Assembly (NCBI GenBank): GCA_947500385.1
Contig: CANMSA010000014.1
Coordinates: forward strand, 62,001 to 126,000
DNA from: an uncultured Flavobacteriaceae bacterium
GTDB lineage: Bacteria > Bacteroidota > Bacteroidia > Flavobacteriales > Flavobacteriaceae
DNA length: 64,000 bases
Direction of reading: 5' to 3'
Part shown: positions 54,901 to 64,000 of the stretch, piece after piece
How positions within the stretch are numbered: the first letter of the stretch is position 1
How the letters are laid out: every line of letters begins with the position of its first letter
Translations under genes and position numbers: made by a program
The notes under the pieces: generated by a model
Database searches by the model: none
What the model was told of the DNA's origin: nothing
The model's input: only the letters and a program-made list of their open reading frames with translations

Positions 54901-55212
54901 GCATTAGTGGTTTAAATAAGATAAACTCCCAGCGAAATGTTCGGGAGTTTTTTTATGGACCAAAAGCATTGTCATACCATTCAGAAAGCACTTTTGTTTA
55001 ATTGTTTTAATCGCTTTAAACCAATGAGGATGGGTTTAGGGGCGGACTTAGAAAATAAGGACTTCCTTTTTAAACAAATGGCTTCAAAAATACGCTTCGC
55101 GGCAATCTTTCCAAAAAAAGCCATTTTTCGATAAAAAGTATTGGAAAATCACTAATTTTCACGAGTTTTGCTTGAATTTTGAGACTTTTTTCTGATAAAT
55201 CAATTCGTTAAG
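54901..55212. other. Gap between rpmF and fabH: terminator plus AT-rich leader
   Basis: 312 bp. Contains a terminator at 54923-54954; the rest is AT-rich with T-runs before fabH and no gene I would support (a 65-codon frame at 54937 has no coding character). Confidence 0.5.
54923..54954 (+). terminator. Rho-independent terminator after rpmF
   Basis: AAACTCCC (54923-54930) pairs with GGGAGTTT (54943-54950), 12-nt loop, then TTTT. Confidence 0.82.
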
Positions 55213-56208
55213 ATGGGTAAACTATCGGCAGCTATTACCGCTGTAGGGGCATTTGTTCCAAAATTTGTACTGACCAACAAAATGTTGGAAGAAATGGTGG
55301 AGACCAACGATGAATGGATTACCACCAGAACCGGAATCAAAGAAAGAAGAATTTTAAAACCTGAGGAAGGGGTGGGAACTTCTTTTATGGCCATCAAGGC
55401 GGCCCAAGAACTACTTCAAAAAAAAGACCTTGATCCCAAAGAAATTGATTTGGTAATTGTCGCTACAGCGACTCCCGATACCTTAGTAGCATCCACTGCC
55501 GCTTATGTTGCCTCAGAGATCGGAGCGGTAAATGCGTTTGCATACGATATGTTGGCGGCATGCTCGAGCTTTCTATACGGAATGTCGACTGCCGCAAGCC
55601 AAGTTGCTTCTGGGCGTTATAAAAAGGTACTGTTAATCGGGGCGGATACCATGTCTACTATTGTGGACTATACCGATAGAACTACCTGTATTATTTTTGG
55701 GGATGGTGCCGGTGCTGCGTTATTTGAACCGAATGAAGAGGGTTTAGGATTGCAAGATGAATACTTGCGTTCCGATGGGGTGGGTCGAAACTTTTTAAGT
55801 ATGGACGCCGGGGGATCAATGATGCCAGCTTCGGAAGAAACCGTGAAAGATAGAAAACACTACATCTATCAAGACGGCAAATCTGTATTTAAGTTCGCTG
55901 TTAGCAACATGGCCGATGCGGCCGCTACCATCATGGAGCGCAATAGCTTAACCCATGAAGATGTGGCCTGGTTGGTACCGCACCAGGCGAATAAACGTAT
56001 TATCGATGCGACGGCAAATCGGATGCGCCTGGACCATGGCAAAGTAATGATGAATATTCAACGCTATGGCAATACCACTTCGGCTACTTTGCCATTGTTG
56101 TTGGCAGATTACGAAGATCAACTTAAAAAAGGAGATAATTTAGTGTTCGCAGCGTTCGGCGGCGGGTTCACATGGGGTTCCATTTACTTAAAATGGGCCT
56201 ATAATTAA
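55213..56208 (+). CDS. fabH: Beta-ketoacyl-ACP synthase III
   Basis: 331 residues. The catalytic triad is complete: C117 in DMLAACSSF, His in WLVPHQANKRI, Asn in the YGNTTSATLP loop. TNDEWITTRTGIKERRI is typical of the N-terminus. It condenses acyl-CoA with malonyl-ACP to start fatty-acid synthesis, often with branched starters in this phylum. It is followed 24 bp later by accB. Confidence 0.97.
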   Translation: MGKLSAAITAVGAFVPKFVLTNKMLEEMVETNDEWITTRTGIKERRILKPEEGVGTSFMAIKAAQELLQKKDLDPKEIDLVIVATATPDTLVASTAAYVASEIGAVNAFAYDMLAACSSFLYGMSTAASQVASGRYKKVLLIGADTMSTIVDYTDRTTCIIFGDGAGAALFEPNEEGLGLQDEYLRSDGVGRNFLSMDAGGSMMPASEETVKDRKHYIYQDGKSVFKFAVSNMADAAATIMERNSLTHEDVAWLVPHQANKRIIDATANRMRLDHGKVMMNIQRYGNTTSATLPLLLADYEDQLKKGDNLVFAAFGGGFTWGSIYLKWAYN

Positions 56209-56232
56209 TTCAAGCTATTAAAATCAAATTCC

Positions 56233-56721
56233 ATGGATATTAAAGAGATTCAAAACCTGATCAAATTTGTGGCAAAGTCAGGAGCCACCGAGGTAAAGTT
56301 GGAGATGGACGATGTGAAGATCACTATTCGAACGGGGCCTATAGGAGGTGGTTCGGAAACCACCTTCGTACAACAGATACCTGTTGCACAATCACCGGTT
56401 GCGGCACCGGCAACACAAGTGGAGGCCGCACCTGTTAAGGCAGAACCCGTGAAGACAGAAGCGACCGAGGAAAACACAAATTACATTACCATAAAATCAC
56501 CCATTATCGGTACTTTTTATAGAAAACCGTCCCCTGACAAGCCATCGTTTGTTGAAGTTGGAAGTACGATCGGGAAAGGCGATGTGCTATGTGTGATCGA
56601 GGCTATGAAGCTTTTTAATGACATTGAATCAGAAGTATCCGGTAAAATCGTAAAGATTTTGGTCGATGATTCCTCCCCTGTAGAGTTTGATCAACCCTTA
56701 TTCTTGGTAGACCCGTCCTAA
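56233..56721 (+). CDS. accB: Acetyl-CoA carboxylase biotin carboxyl carrier protein
   Basis: 162 residues. An N-terminal helical part, an Ala/Pro/Val/Glu linker (about 48-80) and a biotinyl domain with K126 in VIEAMKLFND. It carries biotin between the carboxylase AccC, encoded 40 bp downstream, and the carboxyltransferase. Confidence 0.97.
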   Translation: MDIKEIQNLIKFVAKSGATEVKLEMDDVKITIRTGPIGGGSETTFVQQIPVAQSPVAAPATQVEAAPVKAEPVKTEATEENTNYITIKSPIIGTFYRKPSPDKPSFVEVGSTIGKGDVLCVIEAMKLFNDIESEVSGKIVKILVDDSSPVEFDQPLFLVDPS

Positions 56722-56761
56722 GCTAAAAATCTAATTTTGAAGCCTGCAATTTAAAATAGTT

Positions 56762-58114
56762 ATGTTTAAAAAAATATTGATTGCAAATAGAGGTGAGATC
56801 GCGTTGCGTGTGATACGTACCTGTAAAGAAATGGGTATAAAAACCGTAGCGGTGTATTCAAAGGCCGATGAAGAGAGCCTGCATGTGCGTTTTGCCGATG
56901 AGGCTGTTTGCATTGGTCCGGCACCAAGCCCGGAATCATATCTTAAGATACCCAATATCATCGCAGCGGCCGAAATTACCAATGCAGACGCCATTCACCC
57001 AGGGTACGGATTTCTTTCTGAAAATTCAAAATTCTCCAAGATTTGTGCCGAACACGATATAAAGTTCATTGGCGCTTCCGGGGAACATATTGATAAGATG
57101 GGAGACAAGGCTACCGCAAAAGCGACCATGAAAGCGGCGGGGGTACCCTGTGTGCCCGGATCTGACGGGCTTCTAAAAGATATTGCCGATGCCAAAAAGC
57201 AGGCCAAGAAAATGGGATATCCCGTGATGATCAAGGCAACCGCAGGTGGTGGTGGTAAAGGAATGCGTGCCGTGTGGAGCGAAGAGGAGATGGAAGGCCA
57301 TTTTGAAAGCGCGGTACAAGAGGCGACTGCATCTTTTGGAAATGGAGGTATGTATATGGAGAAACTGATCGAGGAACCTCGCCATATCGAGATACAGGTC
57401 GTAGGAGATCAATATGGGAAGGCCTGTCATTTATCAGAGCGTGATTGTTCGGTGCAACGGCGGCATCAAAAATTGACCGAAGAGACCCCATCCCCTTTCA
57501 TGACCGATAAACTAAGGGAAGATATGGGAAAAGCCGCTGTGAAAGCCGCTGAATATATAAAGTATGAGGGTGCGGGAACTGTAGAGTTTTTGGTAGACAA
57601 ACACCGAAATTTCTATTTTATGGAAATGAACACCCGTATACAGGTAGAACATCCCATTACGGAGCAGGTAATCGATTATGATTTGATACGGGAGCAAATA
57701 TTAGTGGCCGGTGGTGTGCCGATCTCCGGTAAAAATTACATCCCGAAACTGCATTCGATCGAATGCCGTATCAATGCTGAAGATCCCCATAATAATTTTC
57801 GGCCTTCTCCAGGAAAAATAACCACCCTGCATATTCCGGGAGGTCATGGTATTCGAATGGATACCCATGTATATAGCGGGTATGTGATTCCTCCGAATTA
57901 CGATTCAATGATCGCAAAGTTGATTACGACTGCGCAAACCCGTGAAGAGGCTATCAATAAAATGAAGCGGGCACTAGATGAGTTTGTAATCGAAGGGGTA
58001 AAGACTACTATCCCATTTCATAGGCAGTTGATGGAACATCCCGATTACCTTGCGGGGAACTACACAACTAAGTTTATGGAAGACTTTGAGATGCAGCCGC
58101 AAGAAGAAGATTAA
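56762..58114 (+). CDS. accC: Acetyl-CoA carboxylase biotin carboxylase subunit
   Basis: 450 residues, the normal length. [24 protein letters not shown] opening, [11 protein letters not shown]-grasp glycine loop [35 protein letters not shown] and [16 protein letters not shown] are present. It carboxylates biotin on AccB with ATP and bicarbonate. A terminator follows 5 bp after the stop. Confidence 0.98.
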   Translation: MFKKILIANRGEIALRVIRTCKEMGIKTVAVYSKADEESLHVRFADEAVCIGPAPSPESYLKIPNIIAAAEITNADAIHPGYGFLSENSKFSKICAEHDIKFIGASGEHIDKMGDKATAKATMKAAGVPCVPGSDGLLKDIADAKKQAKKMGYPVMIKATAGGGGKGMRAVWSEEEMEGHFESAVQEATASFGNGGMYMEKLIEEPRHIEIQVVGDQYGKACHLSERDCSVQRRHQKLTEETPSPFMTDKLREDMGKAAVKAAEYIKYEGAGTVEFLVDKHRNFYFMEMNTRIQVEHPITEQVIDYDLIREQILVAGGVPISGKNYIPKLHSIECRINAEDPHNNFRPSPGKITTLHIPGGHGIRMDTHVYSGYVIPPNYDSMIAKLITTAQTREEAINKMKRALDEFVIEGVKTTIPFHRQLMEHPDYLAGNYTTKFMEDFEMQPQEED

Positions 58115-58119
58115 TCCAT

Positions 58120-58149
58120 ACCCTGACCGATCGTGTCAGGGTTTTTTTT
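58120..58149 (+). terminator. Rho-independent terminator after accC
   Basis: ACCCTGAC (58120-58127) pairs with GTCAGGGT (58135-58142), 7-nt loop, then a run of T. It ends the fabH-accB-accC unit. Confidence 0.85.
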
Positions 58150-58292
58150 GATACCCCCGAAAACAGGGGTGTTATTTCACGGTTTGCCAGTACCTTTTTT
58201 TAGGAAAGCAAGACTACTTTTACCTCGAAATATAATGTAATAGGGCAGTGATACAATTTTCGCTTAAAAAAATAGTTAAGCAATAACCATCC

Positions 58293-58991
58293 ATGCAGAA
58301 AACAATGCTAAAAAGATTTTTGTTATACCCTTTTGTTCTGGTTTGCCTACTGTGCTGCACCAGTTGTTTTGAAATTCTTGAGGAAATTAATATGAACAGC
58401 GATGGGAGCGGCAGTATGTTGGTGACCTTTAACATGAGTAAGAGCAAGACCAAATTGGCCTCTATCATGATGCTCGATAGTATCAACGGGTACAAAGTAC
58501 CTTCCGAAGATGATATCAACGAAGCCCTGAAAGACGTGGTGGCCCATTTGGAGAAAACAGCGGGTATTAGCGATATTCAAAAAACAAAAGATTTCGAAAA
58601 CTATATCTTCACAATTTCATGCCGGTTTGAGAATGTGGAAAGTATCAACGGTATTTTTAAAGAGTTGATACAAAAACAAAATAAAAACGGGCAAACGGCC
58701 TTTAGCACCAAAAACTTCTCTTTTGAGCCGGCTACCAATACGTTTCAAAGACATTTTAAGTACGATGTCAGCATCAAAAAATCATTCTATCATCTCAATA
58801 AGGAAGACCGTAAGGTTTTTGAAGATGCCAGCCTCACCTCCATATATAGATTTAAAAATCCCGTCAAGAGTGTTTCAAATCCGAACGCGAAGATCGCCCC
58901 GAATAAAAAAGCGGTCATGCTAAGGGTAGATGCCATGGGTTTTATTATGGGAGAACAAAATGTTGCAAACAAAATACAATTGACCAAATAA
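58293..58991 (+). CDS. Lipoprotein, first gene of a three-gene envelope operon
   Basis: 232 residues. Signal with cysteine-rich end (LLCCTSCFEILEE; lipobox probably CTSC). The mature part FEILEEINMNSDGSGSMLVTFNMSKSKT is the beta-hairpin often seen at the start of small Bacteroidota lipoproteins of unknown function. It is 10 bp upstream of a DUF4836-like gene. Confidence 0.7.
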   Translation: MQKTMLKRFLLYPFVLVCLLCCTSCFEILEEINMNSDGSGSMLVTFNMSKSKTKLASIMMLDSINGYKVPSEDDINEALKDVVAHLEKTAGISDIQKTKDFENYIFTISCRFENVESINGIFKELIQKQNKNGQTAFSTKNFSFEPATNTFQRHFKYDVSIKKSFYHLNKEDRKVFEDASLTSIYRFKNPVKSVSNPNAKIAPNKKAVMLRVDAMGFIMGEQNVANKIQLTK

Positions 58992-59001
58992 AGATCAACA
59001 G

Positions 59002-60969
59002 ATGAAAAAGTTATTACTTTCAATGTCCGCCTTTTGCTGCGTACTGGTTGCCAGTGGGCAGGACCTTATCTCCAAAATACCCGCTAACGCTAGTGCGGTG
59101 GTTACTATCAAGGGAAAACGAATGACCGATTTGGTTTCGGTAAAGGACTTTTCAAACTCCAAACTGGGGCAGATGCTCAACAAGCAATTGGCCAGGGAAT
59201 CCAAAGAAAAAGTGATGAACCTTGAGGATCTAGGAATTGATCTACAAAGAAATTTTTATTATTTCCTAGAAGTAAATGACGGTGTTTTTAACAACTGTTT
59301 TTTGATTCCGTTGAAGAATCCGAAGGGCTTTTTAAATATGTTGTCAGAAAGCGAAAAGGAACGAATCGTTACGGAAAATAGGATCTCCTATTTTCAAGAC
59401 GATTACGACGGTACCGTAACGTTATGGAATGAAAATACCCTACTGCTCATCCTTGCCAAAGATCAAAAACTAGATTATAGCTATTATGACGACTTTTATG
59501 AGAGTCCCTCTATCGCAATAGAAGAAGCACAAGTAGCGGAAGTTGAAGAAGCACCGATTGAGGCCATTGCACCTGTGGAAGTCGCCGAGGAGGTCGTAGA
59601 AGAAGCTGTTGAAATAGAAGAGGAGGTCATCGAAGAGGTCGTGATAGAAGCCGCGGAGGTAGAAGAAGCAATCGAAGACCCGTACTACAACGATTATTAC
59701 AATAGTGAAGAGTACAAGCAACAAGAAGCGGCCCGTGAAAAGCGGCGTAAGGAACAGGATGCCAAAAGAGCCGCCAGAAGAAAAGAACTGGTCGAGACCA
59801 CCCTAACCAAGGCCAAGCGAATCATGGCAGGGAACTATAGTCAAGGAACGATTTTAAAGAACCCCAATTACCTTAAAAGCATAGGAACAGGGAAAGAAGA
59901 AGCCAGCGCTTGGGTCGATGATTTCGGACAAATCTATAAAGAGGCACTCCCCGCCAATTTGTACGGTGGCATGATGAATCCGTATAGCTTTATGGATATC
60001 GACCGCATTTACGGTGGTATATCCGCTTCTGCCAAATTAGACTTTGCAGAGGATCACGTTGCCATCAATACGGTATATTCAATGAGCGATGAAATGGCCC
60101 GGATTTACAAACCAATGTATGAAGGCAAGTTCAACAGTAACTTTACCAAGTATGTCAATGAAGACCGCTTATTGGGATATATGTCACTGAATATGAGTAC
60201 TGAGGGGATGCTAAAGGCGTACCCCGATTTGATCGATACGGTTTTTAAGGACACCGGTGATCAATCGTATGGCGATGCGGTTGCCCTGGGAACACATTTA
60301 TTCTCGTTGTTAATCGACGAGGAAGGGGCTGCAGAAATTGTACGCGGTGATATGCTGTTGTTGTTGAATGATTTGCAAGAACGCGAAGTAACCTATACCG
60401 ACTATGAATATGATGAGGACTACAATTATAAAAAGGTAGAAAAAACCAAAATGGAGGCGATTCCAGATTTTCTGTTCATGTTCTCTTCCGAGCAAAAGCC
60501 TTTGTTCGATCGTCTAATACGCATTGGCGTTAAGGAAAAAGAATTGACTGCGATTAACGGCATGCATCAGATTACCGGCCTCGGCAAGTCTTCTCCTTTT
60601 GATTTGTATGTCATGTTCAAGGATAATACGGTTTTCTTGGGAAGTTCAAAGAATGATATGATGGCCATCAACCGTGGTACTTTTGTGCCAAAACTCTCAA
60701 GTGAGCTTAGACGAAACATTAAAAAGAACGTTACCAGCCTCTACGCGAACGGTGGAAAAATCGTTTCAGAAATTCCTGTGGATTCATACCCTCGTGATTT
60801 AAGAGATAAGGTGCAAATGCTTACCAGTAGTACTGGGGATGTGCACTTGAATTTTGAGAAAATCAAGGGAAATACCATGAAAGGGAAGATGATTTGGAGC
60901 ACCCCGGGGGAAGGGAGCAGAAATAGCTTTGAATACTTCCTTAACATGATAGATTCATTGATGGATTAA
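59002..60969 (+). CDS. DUF4836-like secreted protein with acidic insert
   Basis: 655 residues with a signal peptide ending VASGQ. LISKIPANASAVVTIKGKRMTDLVSVKDF is the DUF4836 opening. Between about residues 170 and 230 a low-complexity block of Glu/Val/Ala repeats (EEVVEEAVEIEEEVIEEVV) leads to a tyrosine-rich DPYYNDYYNSEEY and a basic coiled stretch KRRKEQDAKRAARRKEL. The remainder is beta-rich with no catalytic motif recognised. Function unknown. Confidence 0.75.
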   Translation: MKKLLLSMSAFCCVLVASGQDLISKIPANASAVVTIKGKRMTDLVSVKDFSNSKLGQMLNKQLARESKEKVMNLEDLGIDLQRNFYYFLEVNDGVFNNCFLIPLKNPKGFLNMLSESEKERIVTENRISYFQDDYDGTVTLWNENTLLLILAKDQKLDYSYYDDFYESPSIAIEEAQVAEVEEAPIEAIAPVEVAEEVVEEAVEIEEEVIEEVVIEAAEVEEAIEDPYYNDYYNSEEYKQQEAAREKRRKEQDAKRAARRKELVETTLTKAKRIMAGNYSQGTILKNPNYLKSIGTGKEEASAWVDDFGQIYKEALPANLYGGMMNPYSFMDIDRIYGGISASAKLDFAEDHVAINTVYSMSDEMARIYKPMYEGKFNSNFTKYVNEDRLLGYMSLNMSTEGMLKAYPDLIDTVFKDTGDQSYGDAVALGTHLFSLLIDEEGAAEIVRGDMLLLLNDLQEREVTYTDYEYDEDYNYKKVEKTKMEAIPDFLFMFSSEQKPLFDRLIRIGVKEKELTAINGMHQITGLGKSSPFDLYVMFKDNTVFLGSSKNDMMAINRGTFVPKLSSELRRNIKKNVTSLYANGGKIVSEIPVDSYPRDLRDKVQMLTSSTGDVHLNFEKIKGNTMKGKMIWSTPGEGSRNSFEYFLNMIDSLMD

Positions 60970-60990
60970 ATTACTTTCCACAGCGCCTAA

Positions 60991-62397
60991 ATGAAAAAAT
61001 TTGTACGGTTTTTACTGGTATTGATAGGGCTTTCGGTTCTTGGGTACTGGGGGTACAAAAAAGGGAAGAACACCCGGTCGTTGGTAGGAAAGATTCATAC
61101 AGATGCGGATTGGGTACTCAAAATAAACGTACATACTATCAAAGAAACGGTGGTGTTGGACGCCCTCACCTCCCCTGGTTTTTACTATGATCAAATTTCG
61201 TTTTCAAGTGGAGAAGAGGAGAAAGACAGCCTTGCCGACAATGGAATCGATTTTACGCCTTTTAACCTGGTACTGTATACCGTGCCTACCGTAAAAAATA
61301 CCGCTTTCGGTACATTCGAAATAGATGCCTCCGAAGATTTTGAAATTTTTATTGGGAGGGAACTGGCATCCAGGAATATTCCAATTGAACACAATGCCGA
61401 ACACGGATATCGTTGGGCGGTTGCCAAAAAGCAGAAAACCGTCCTAGCTTGGAACCAGGCCAAACTGATAATAGCGATGAGCCCGGAAATTATACAAGAG
61501 AACCTGGCCGTTATATTCAAGGATATCCTTACGGATGATAAGACGATTCAGGACACTTCCCATCCTCTTGTCCAAACACTTTCAGATATCGATGATCACA
61601 TTGCTTTGATTGCGGGCGACAGTCGAATAAACATCAATTTTGAAGATGGGGAAGCCCTAATTGACGGAAACATTTTAACACGGCATACCAACCGATTCTC
61701 TCCAGAGGTGACAGTAGAGGCTATGGACGAAGCGTCATTTCAAGTTCATTTTGATGCCAATTTTCAAGAGCAAGCCAATAAAAAGGATGTACAACAACTA
61801 CTGGGTAGTTTTTCTTTTTTTGAGAAAAACAACTTGGATGTTTCCGAAATACTTGATCGTACCAACGGCTTTTTTAGCCTTGCCGTGAAAGGCACCACCG
61901 TGCAGACCGATACTGTTGTAACATACGAATACGATGATAACTTTGAAAAAATCGCCAAGAAGACGGCACAAGAAAAAATTGTTCCCAAATTACACCTGAA
62001 TATAGGGGCGGCAAACGAAAGTCTTCAAAGCTATTTGCAAGAAAGGGGTGCCGTTACGAACCAAAAGGTTTTTGAACCTTTTCCCTTATACCAACTTTAT
62101 GTTAAAGATGGGAGCATGTATACCGCTTTTGACACGTTTAAAGGAAGAGGGCAGTTTCAAGAATATAGCAATTCCAATTTTTTTGATTGCAAAATCAACT
62201 TTCAACAATTAGCGGCAGATATGGGAATCCCCCAATTGAAGCGATACACCGCAGTACTCAAAGATTTTAGAATAAGGGCGGGCCAAAAAGAAGGCAACAA
62301 TATACGTCTTATGGGGAGCCTTGTAGGACAACAACAAGAGGTAAACATCCTGTCTCAACTACTCTTTCAAACCAAAGGCCCTGTTAAAACGGACTAA
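60991..62397 (+). CDS. Membrane-anchored DUF4836-like protein
   Basis: 468 residues. One N-terminal transmembrane anchor (FVRFLLVLIGLSVLGYWGY), then a periplasmic beta-rich domain. Its order of segments (TDADWVLKINVHTIKETV, FTPFNLVLYTVP, WAVAKKQKTVLAWNQAKLIIA) parallels the preceding gene, suggesting a distant paralogue. It begins 21 bp after it. Unknown function; probably works with the two upstream products. Confidence 0.68.
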   Translation: MKKFVRFLLVLIGLSVLGYWGYKKGKNTRSLVGKIHTDADWVLKINVHTIKETVVLDALTSPGFYYDQISFSSGEEEKDSLADNGIDFTPFNLVLYTVPTVKNTAFGTFEIDASEDFEIFIGRELASRNIPIEHNAEHGYRWAVAKKQKTVLAWNQAKLIIAMSPEIIQENLAVIFKDILTDDKTIQDTSHPLVQTLSDIDDHIALIAGDSRININFEDGEALIDGNILTRHTNRFSPEVTVEAMDEASFQVHFDANFQEQANKKDVQQLLGSFSFFEKNNLDVSEILDRTNGFFSLAVKGTTVQTDTVVTYEYDDNFEKIAKKTAQEKIVPKLHLNIGAANESLQSYLQERGAVTNQKVFEPFPLYQLYVKDGSMYTAFDTFKGRGQFQEYSNSNFFDCKINFQQLAADMGIPQLKRYTAVLKDFRIRAGQKEGNNIRLMGSLVGQQQEVNILSQLLFQTKGPVKTD

Positions 62398-62690
62398 TTC
62401 CTTCAAGAAACCACCGGCAAAAAGCGACCGCTTGGTTTGTATGCCTCCTAGATGTAACCTAGGTGCCGGTCTTTTAGACGGCTTATCGATGAATTGCCAC
62501 CGGTTAACAGTTGTATGTATTGCTTAGGAGCAAATAGGAACCCTATAAAACCGACCAAGCCGTCGGTTTGTACTTTTCATGCTTTCAATTCAAAAGCGAG
62601 TAGCAAAAACGAACACTTTCGGACGCCTTTTGCGGGAGGTCTGGGAGTTCTTCTTTTCAGGTGCAGGCATATTGTTCGTATTTTAGTGAA

Positions 62691-63803
62691 ATGAACCTGA
62701 GCTATTGGGAGTATAAAACCTGGCTGTCCAATATCGATTATACAATTGTCGGTAGCGGATTGGTAGGTCTAAATTGTGCCTTAAACCTGAAGACCCGGTT
62801 TCCCAATGCCAAAGTGTTGGTGCTTGAAAAAGGGATGTTGCCCCAAGGCGCAAGTACCAAGAATGCCGGTTTTGCCTGTTTTGGGAGTATTTCAGAGATT
62901 CTTTCAGATTTAAAGACCCATAGCGAAACCGAAGTGCAAGAACTCGTTCAAAAGCGATGGGACGGAATCCAATTACTTCGCAAGACCTTGGGAGATGCCG
63001 AAATCTGTTTTGAACACTTCAGAGGACATGAACTTTTTTTACATTCCCAAGAAGCATTATATACAAACTGCCTCGATCAACTTCGGGACGTAAATACCCT
63101 ACTACGACCTGTTTTTGGAAAAGAAGCATTCAAAACCACGAACAATCGGTTTGGCTTCGACAATGTGAAAGAACAGTATATTACCCATACACAAGAAGGG
63201 CAATTGGATACTGGAAAAATGATGGCCAGATTACTACAATTGGTCCAGAAGAGCGGGGTATTGATTCTCAATGGCGTTCAAGTGGAAACCTTCTCGGAAC
63301 ATGGGACCAACGTACAGGTGCAAACCAATCACTTTGAATACCGAACACAAAAACTATTGATAGCAACAAACGGATTTACCGAGCAATTGTTACAAGAAAA
63401 AGTGCGGCCCGCGAGGGCTCAAGTACTTATTACCGAACCCATTCAAGATCTCCCGATCAAGGGAACCTTTCACCTAGATGAGGGGTATTATTACTTTCGT
63501 AATATCGAGAATCGAATACTATTGGGAGGGGGTAGAAATCTTGACATTAAAGGAGAAGAGACCAGTGAATTTGGCGAAACGGAACAAATTCAGGACAAAT
63601 TGGAAACGCTTTTGCAAACCGTTGTTTTACCCAATACCCCGTTTGCTATTGCGCATCGCTGGAGTGGCATTATGGGAATCGGAAGGCAAAAAAAGCCCAT
63701 TGTAAGGCCAGTGAGCGAAAATGTATACTGCGGGGTGCGCTTGGGAGGCATGGGAGTGGCGATTGGCAGCCTTGTGGGGAACGAGCTCGCATCCTTGGTA
63801 TGA
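62691..63803 (+). CDS. FAD-dependent oxidoreductase (DAO family)
   Basis: 370 residues from ATG 62691; the frame opens 30 bp earlier with a non-ATG codon. Rossmann FAD motif YTIVGSGLVGLNCALNL, then LEKGMLPQGASTKNAGFACFG as in glycine/D-amino-acid oxidases, and a C-terminal GVRLGGMGVAIGSLVGNELA. Likely oxidises an amino acid or amine; which one is open. Single gene. Confidence 0.9.
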   Translation: MNLSYWEYKTWLSNIDYTIVGSGLVGLNCALNLKTRFPNAKVLVLEKGMLPQGASTKNAGFACFGSISEILSDLKTHSETEVQELVQKRWDGIQLLRKTLGDAEICFEHFRGHELFLHSQEALYTNCLDQLRDVNTLLRPVFGKEAFKTTNNRFGFDNVKEQYITHTQEGQLDTGKMMARLLQLVQKSGVLILNGVQVETFSEHGTNVQVQTNHFEYRTQKLLIATNGFTEQLLQEKVRPARAQVLITEPIQDLPIKGTFHLDEGYYYFRNIENRILLGGGRNLDIKGEETSEFGETEQIQDKLETLLQTVVLPNTPFAIAHRWSGIMGIGRQKKPIVRPVSENVYCGVRLGGMGVAIGSLVGNELASLV

Positions 63804-63858
63804 ACGCTTGTTGTTTTTACCAATAATGGCTACTTTAAACTTTCCTTAATACAGGTAC

Positions 63859-64000
63859 ATGGCAAAAAAGAAAGTGCTTCGCAGTAGTGAATGGTTTGGT
63901 GGGAAGGATAAAATGGGTTTTGTTCACCGGTCCTGGTTGCGAAACCAAGGATATCCCGACGATTATTTTAAGGGCAGACCCGTAATTGGAATTTGCAATA
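63859..64000 (+). CDS. IlvD/Edd family dehydratase, 5' part only
   Basis: 47 residues before the window ends. VLRSSEWFGGKDKMGFVHRS followed by WLRNQGYPDDYF and GRPVIGICN matches the start of the IlvD/Edd family, in the sugar-acid (arabonate/xylonate-type) rather than the classical dihydroxy-acid branch as far as this short piece shows. The [Fe-S] cysteines begin just beyond GICN. Confidence 0.82.
   Translation, partial: MAKKKVLRSSEWFGGKDKMGFVHRSWLRNQGYPDDYFKGRPVIGICN

Overview
The window reads as chromosome of a marine Flavobacteriaceae bacterium (a Maribacter/Zobellia/Arenibacter-like genome is my inference). The basis is the many Bacteroidota hallmarks: TonB-dependent receptors of the carboxypeptidase-regulatory-like plus outer-membrane-barrel type, LytS/LytTR two-component genes, a DUF177-rpmF-fabH-accB-accC cluster, a TTTG/TAnnTTTG-type promoter, a DUF5117-like zinc metalloprotease, frequent GTG and TTG starts, and a sodium:solute symporter.

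Layout. 1-12.4 kb is core: truncated lepA, a TonB receptor, a six-gene leftward cluster (PD40 lipoprotein, Lgt-like protein, twin-cluster radical SAM enzyme of the MJ0619/tetraether-synthase type, three tandem paralogous two-helix membrane proteins), an M28 peptidase, dusB, a LolE-like permease, rbfA and methylmalonyl-CoA epimerase. At 12.5 kb a CAU-anticodon tRNA carries a 10.9-kb integrative element (12545-23469) bounded by a 15-bp repeat. It holds a tyrosine integrase, a BfmA/BtgA mobilization protein without relaxase, and one tightly coupled six-gene operon: AbiEi-like and AbiEii-like toxin-antitoxin genes, a double-GHKL ATPase/kinase, a receiver protein, an unknown protein and an N6-adenine methylase. 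This is the strongest candidate for an undescribed (probably anti-phage) system.

23.5-34 kb is accessory core: an SGNH lipoprotein, a DUF6503-like lipoprotein, a TonB receptor broken by one in-frame stop, a LytS/LytTR pair, and several orphan lipoproteins and membrane proteins. 34.4-39.5 kb is a compact five-gene envelope operon ending in a divergent class A penicillin-binding protein. 39.8-44.8 kb holds orphan regulators (a sigma-70-like protein and a NarL-type regulator), a Kelch lipoprotein and a repeat-rich non-coding kilobase. 44.8-64 kb is again core: zinc metalloprotease, TauE/SafE, sodium symporter, DUF3052, a DUF5009-type acyltransferase, DUF2237, ribE, pdxA, the ribosome/fatty-acid cluster, three DUF4836-like envelope genes, an FAD oxidoreductase and the start of an IlvD/Edd dehydratase.

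All function calls come from reading motifs, lengths and gene order; no database search was run. Starts were moved inward where the longest frame began with a non-ATG codon upstream of a better candidate.
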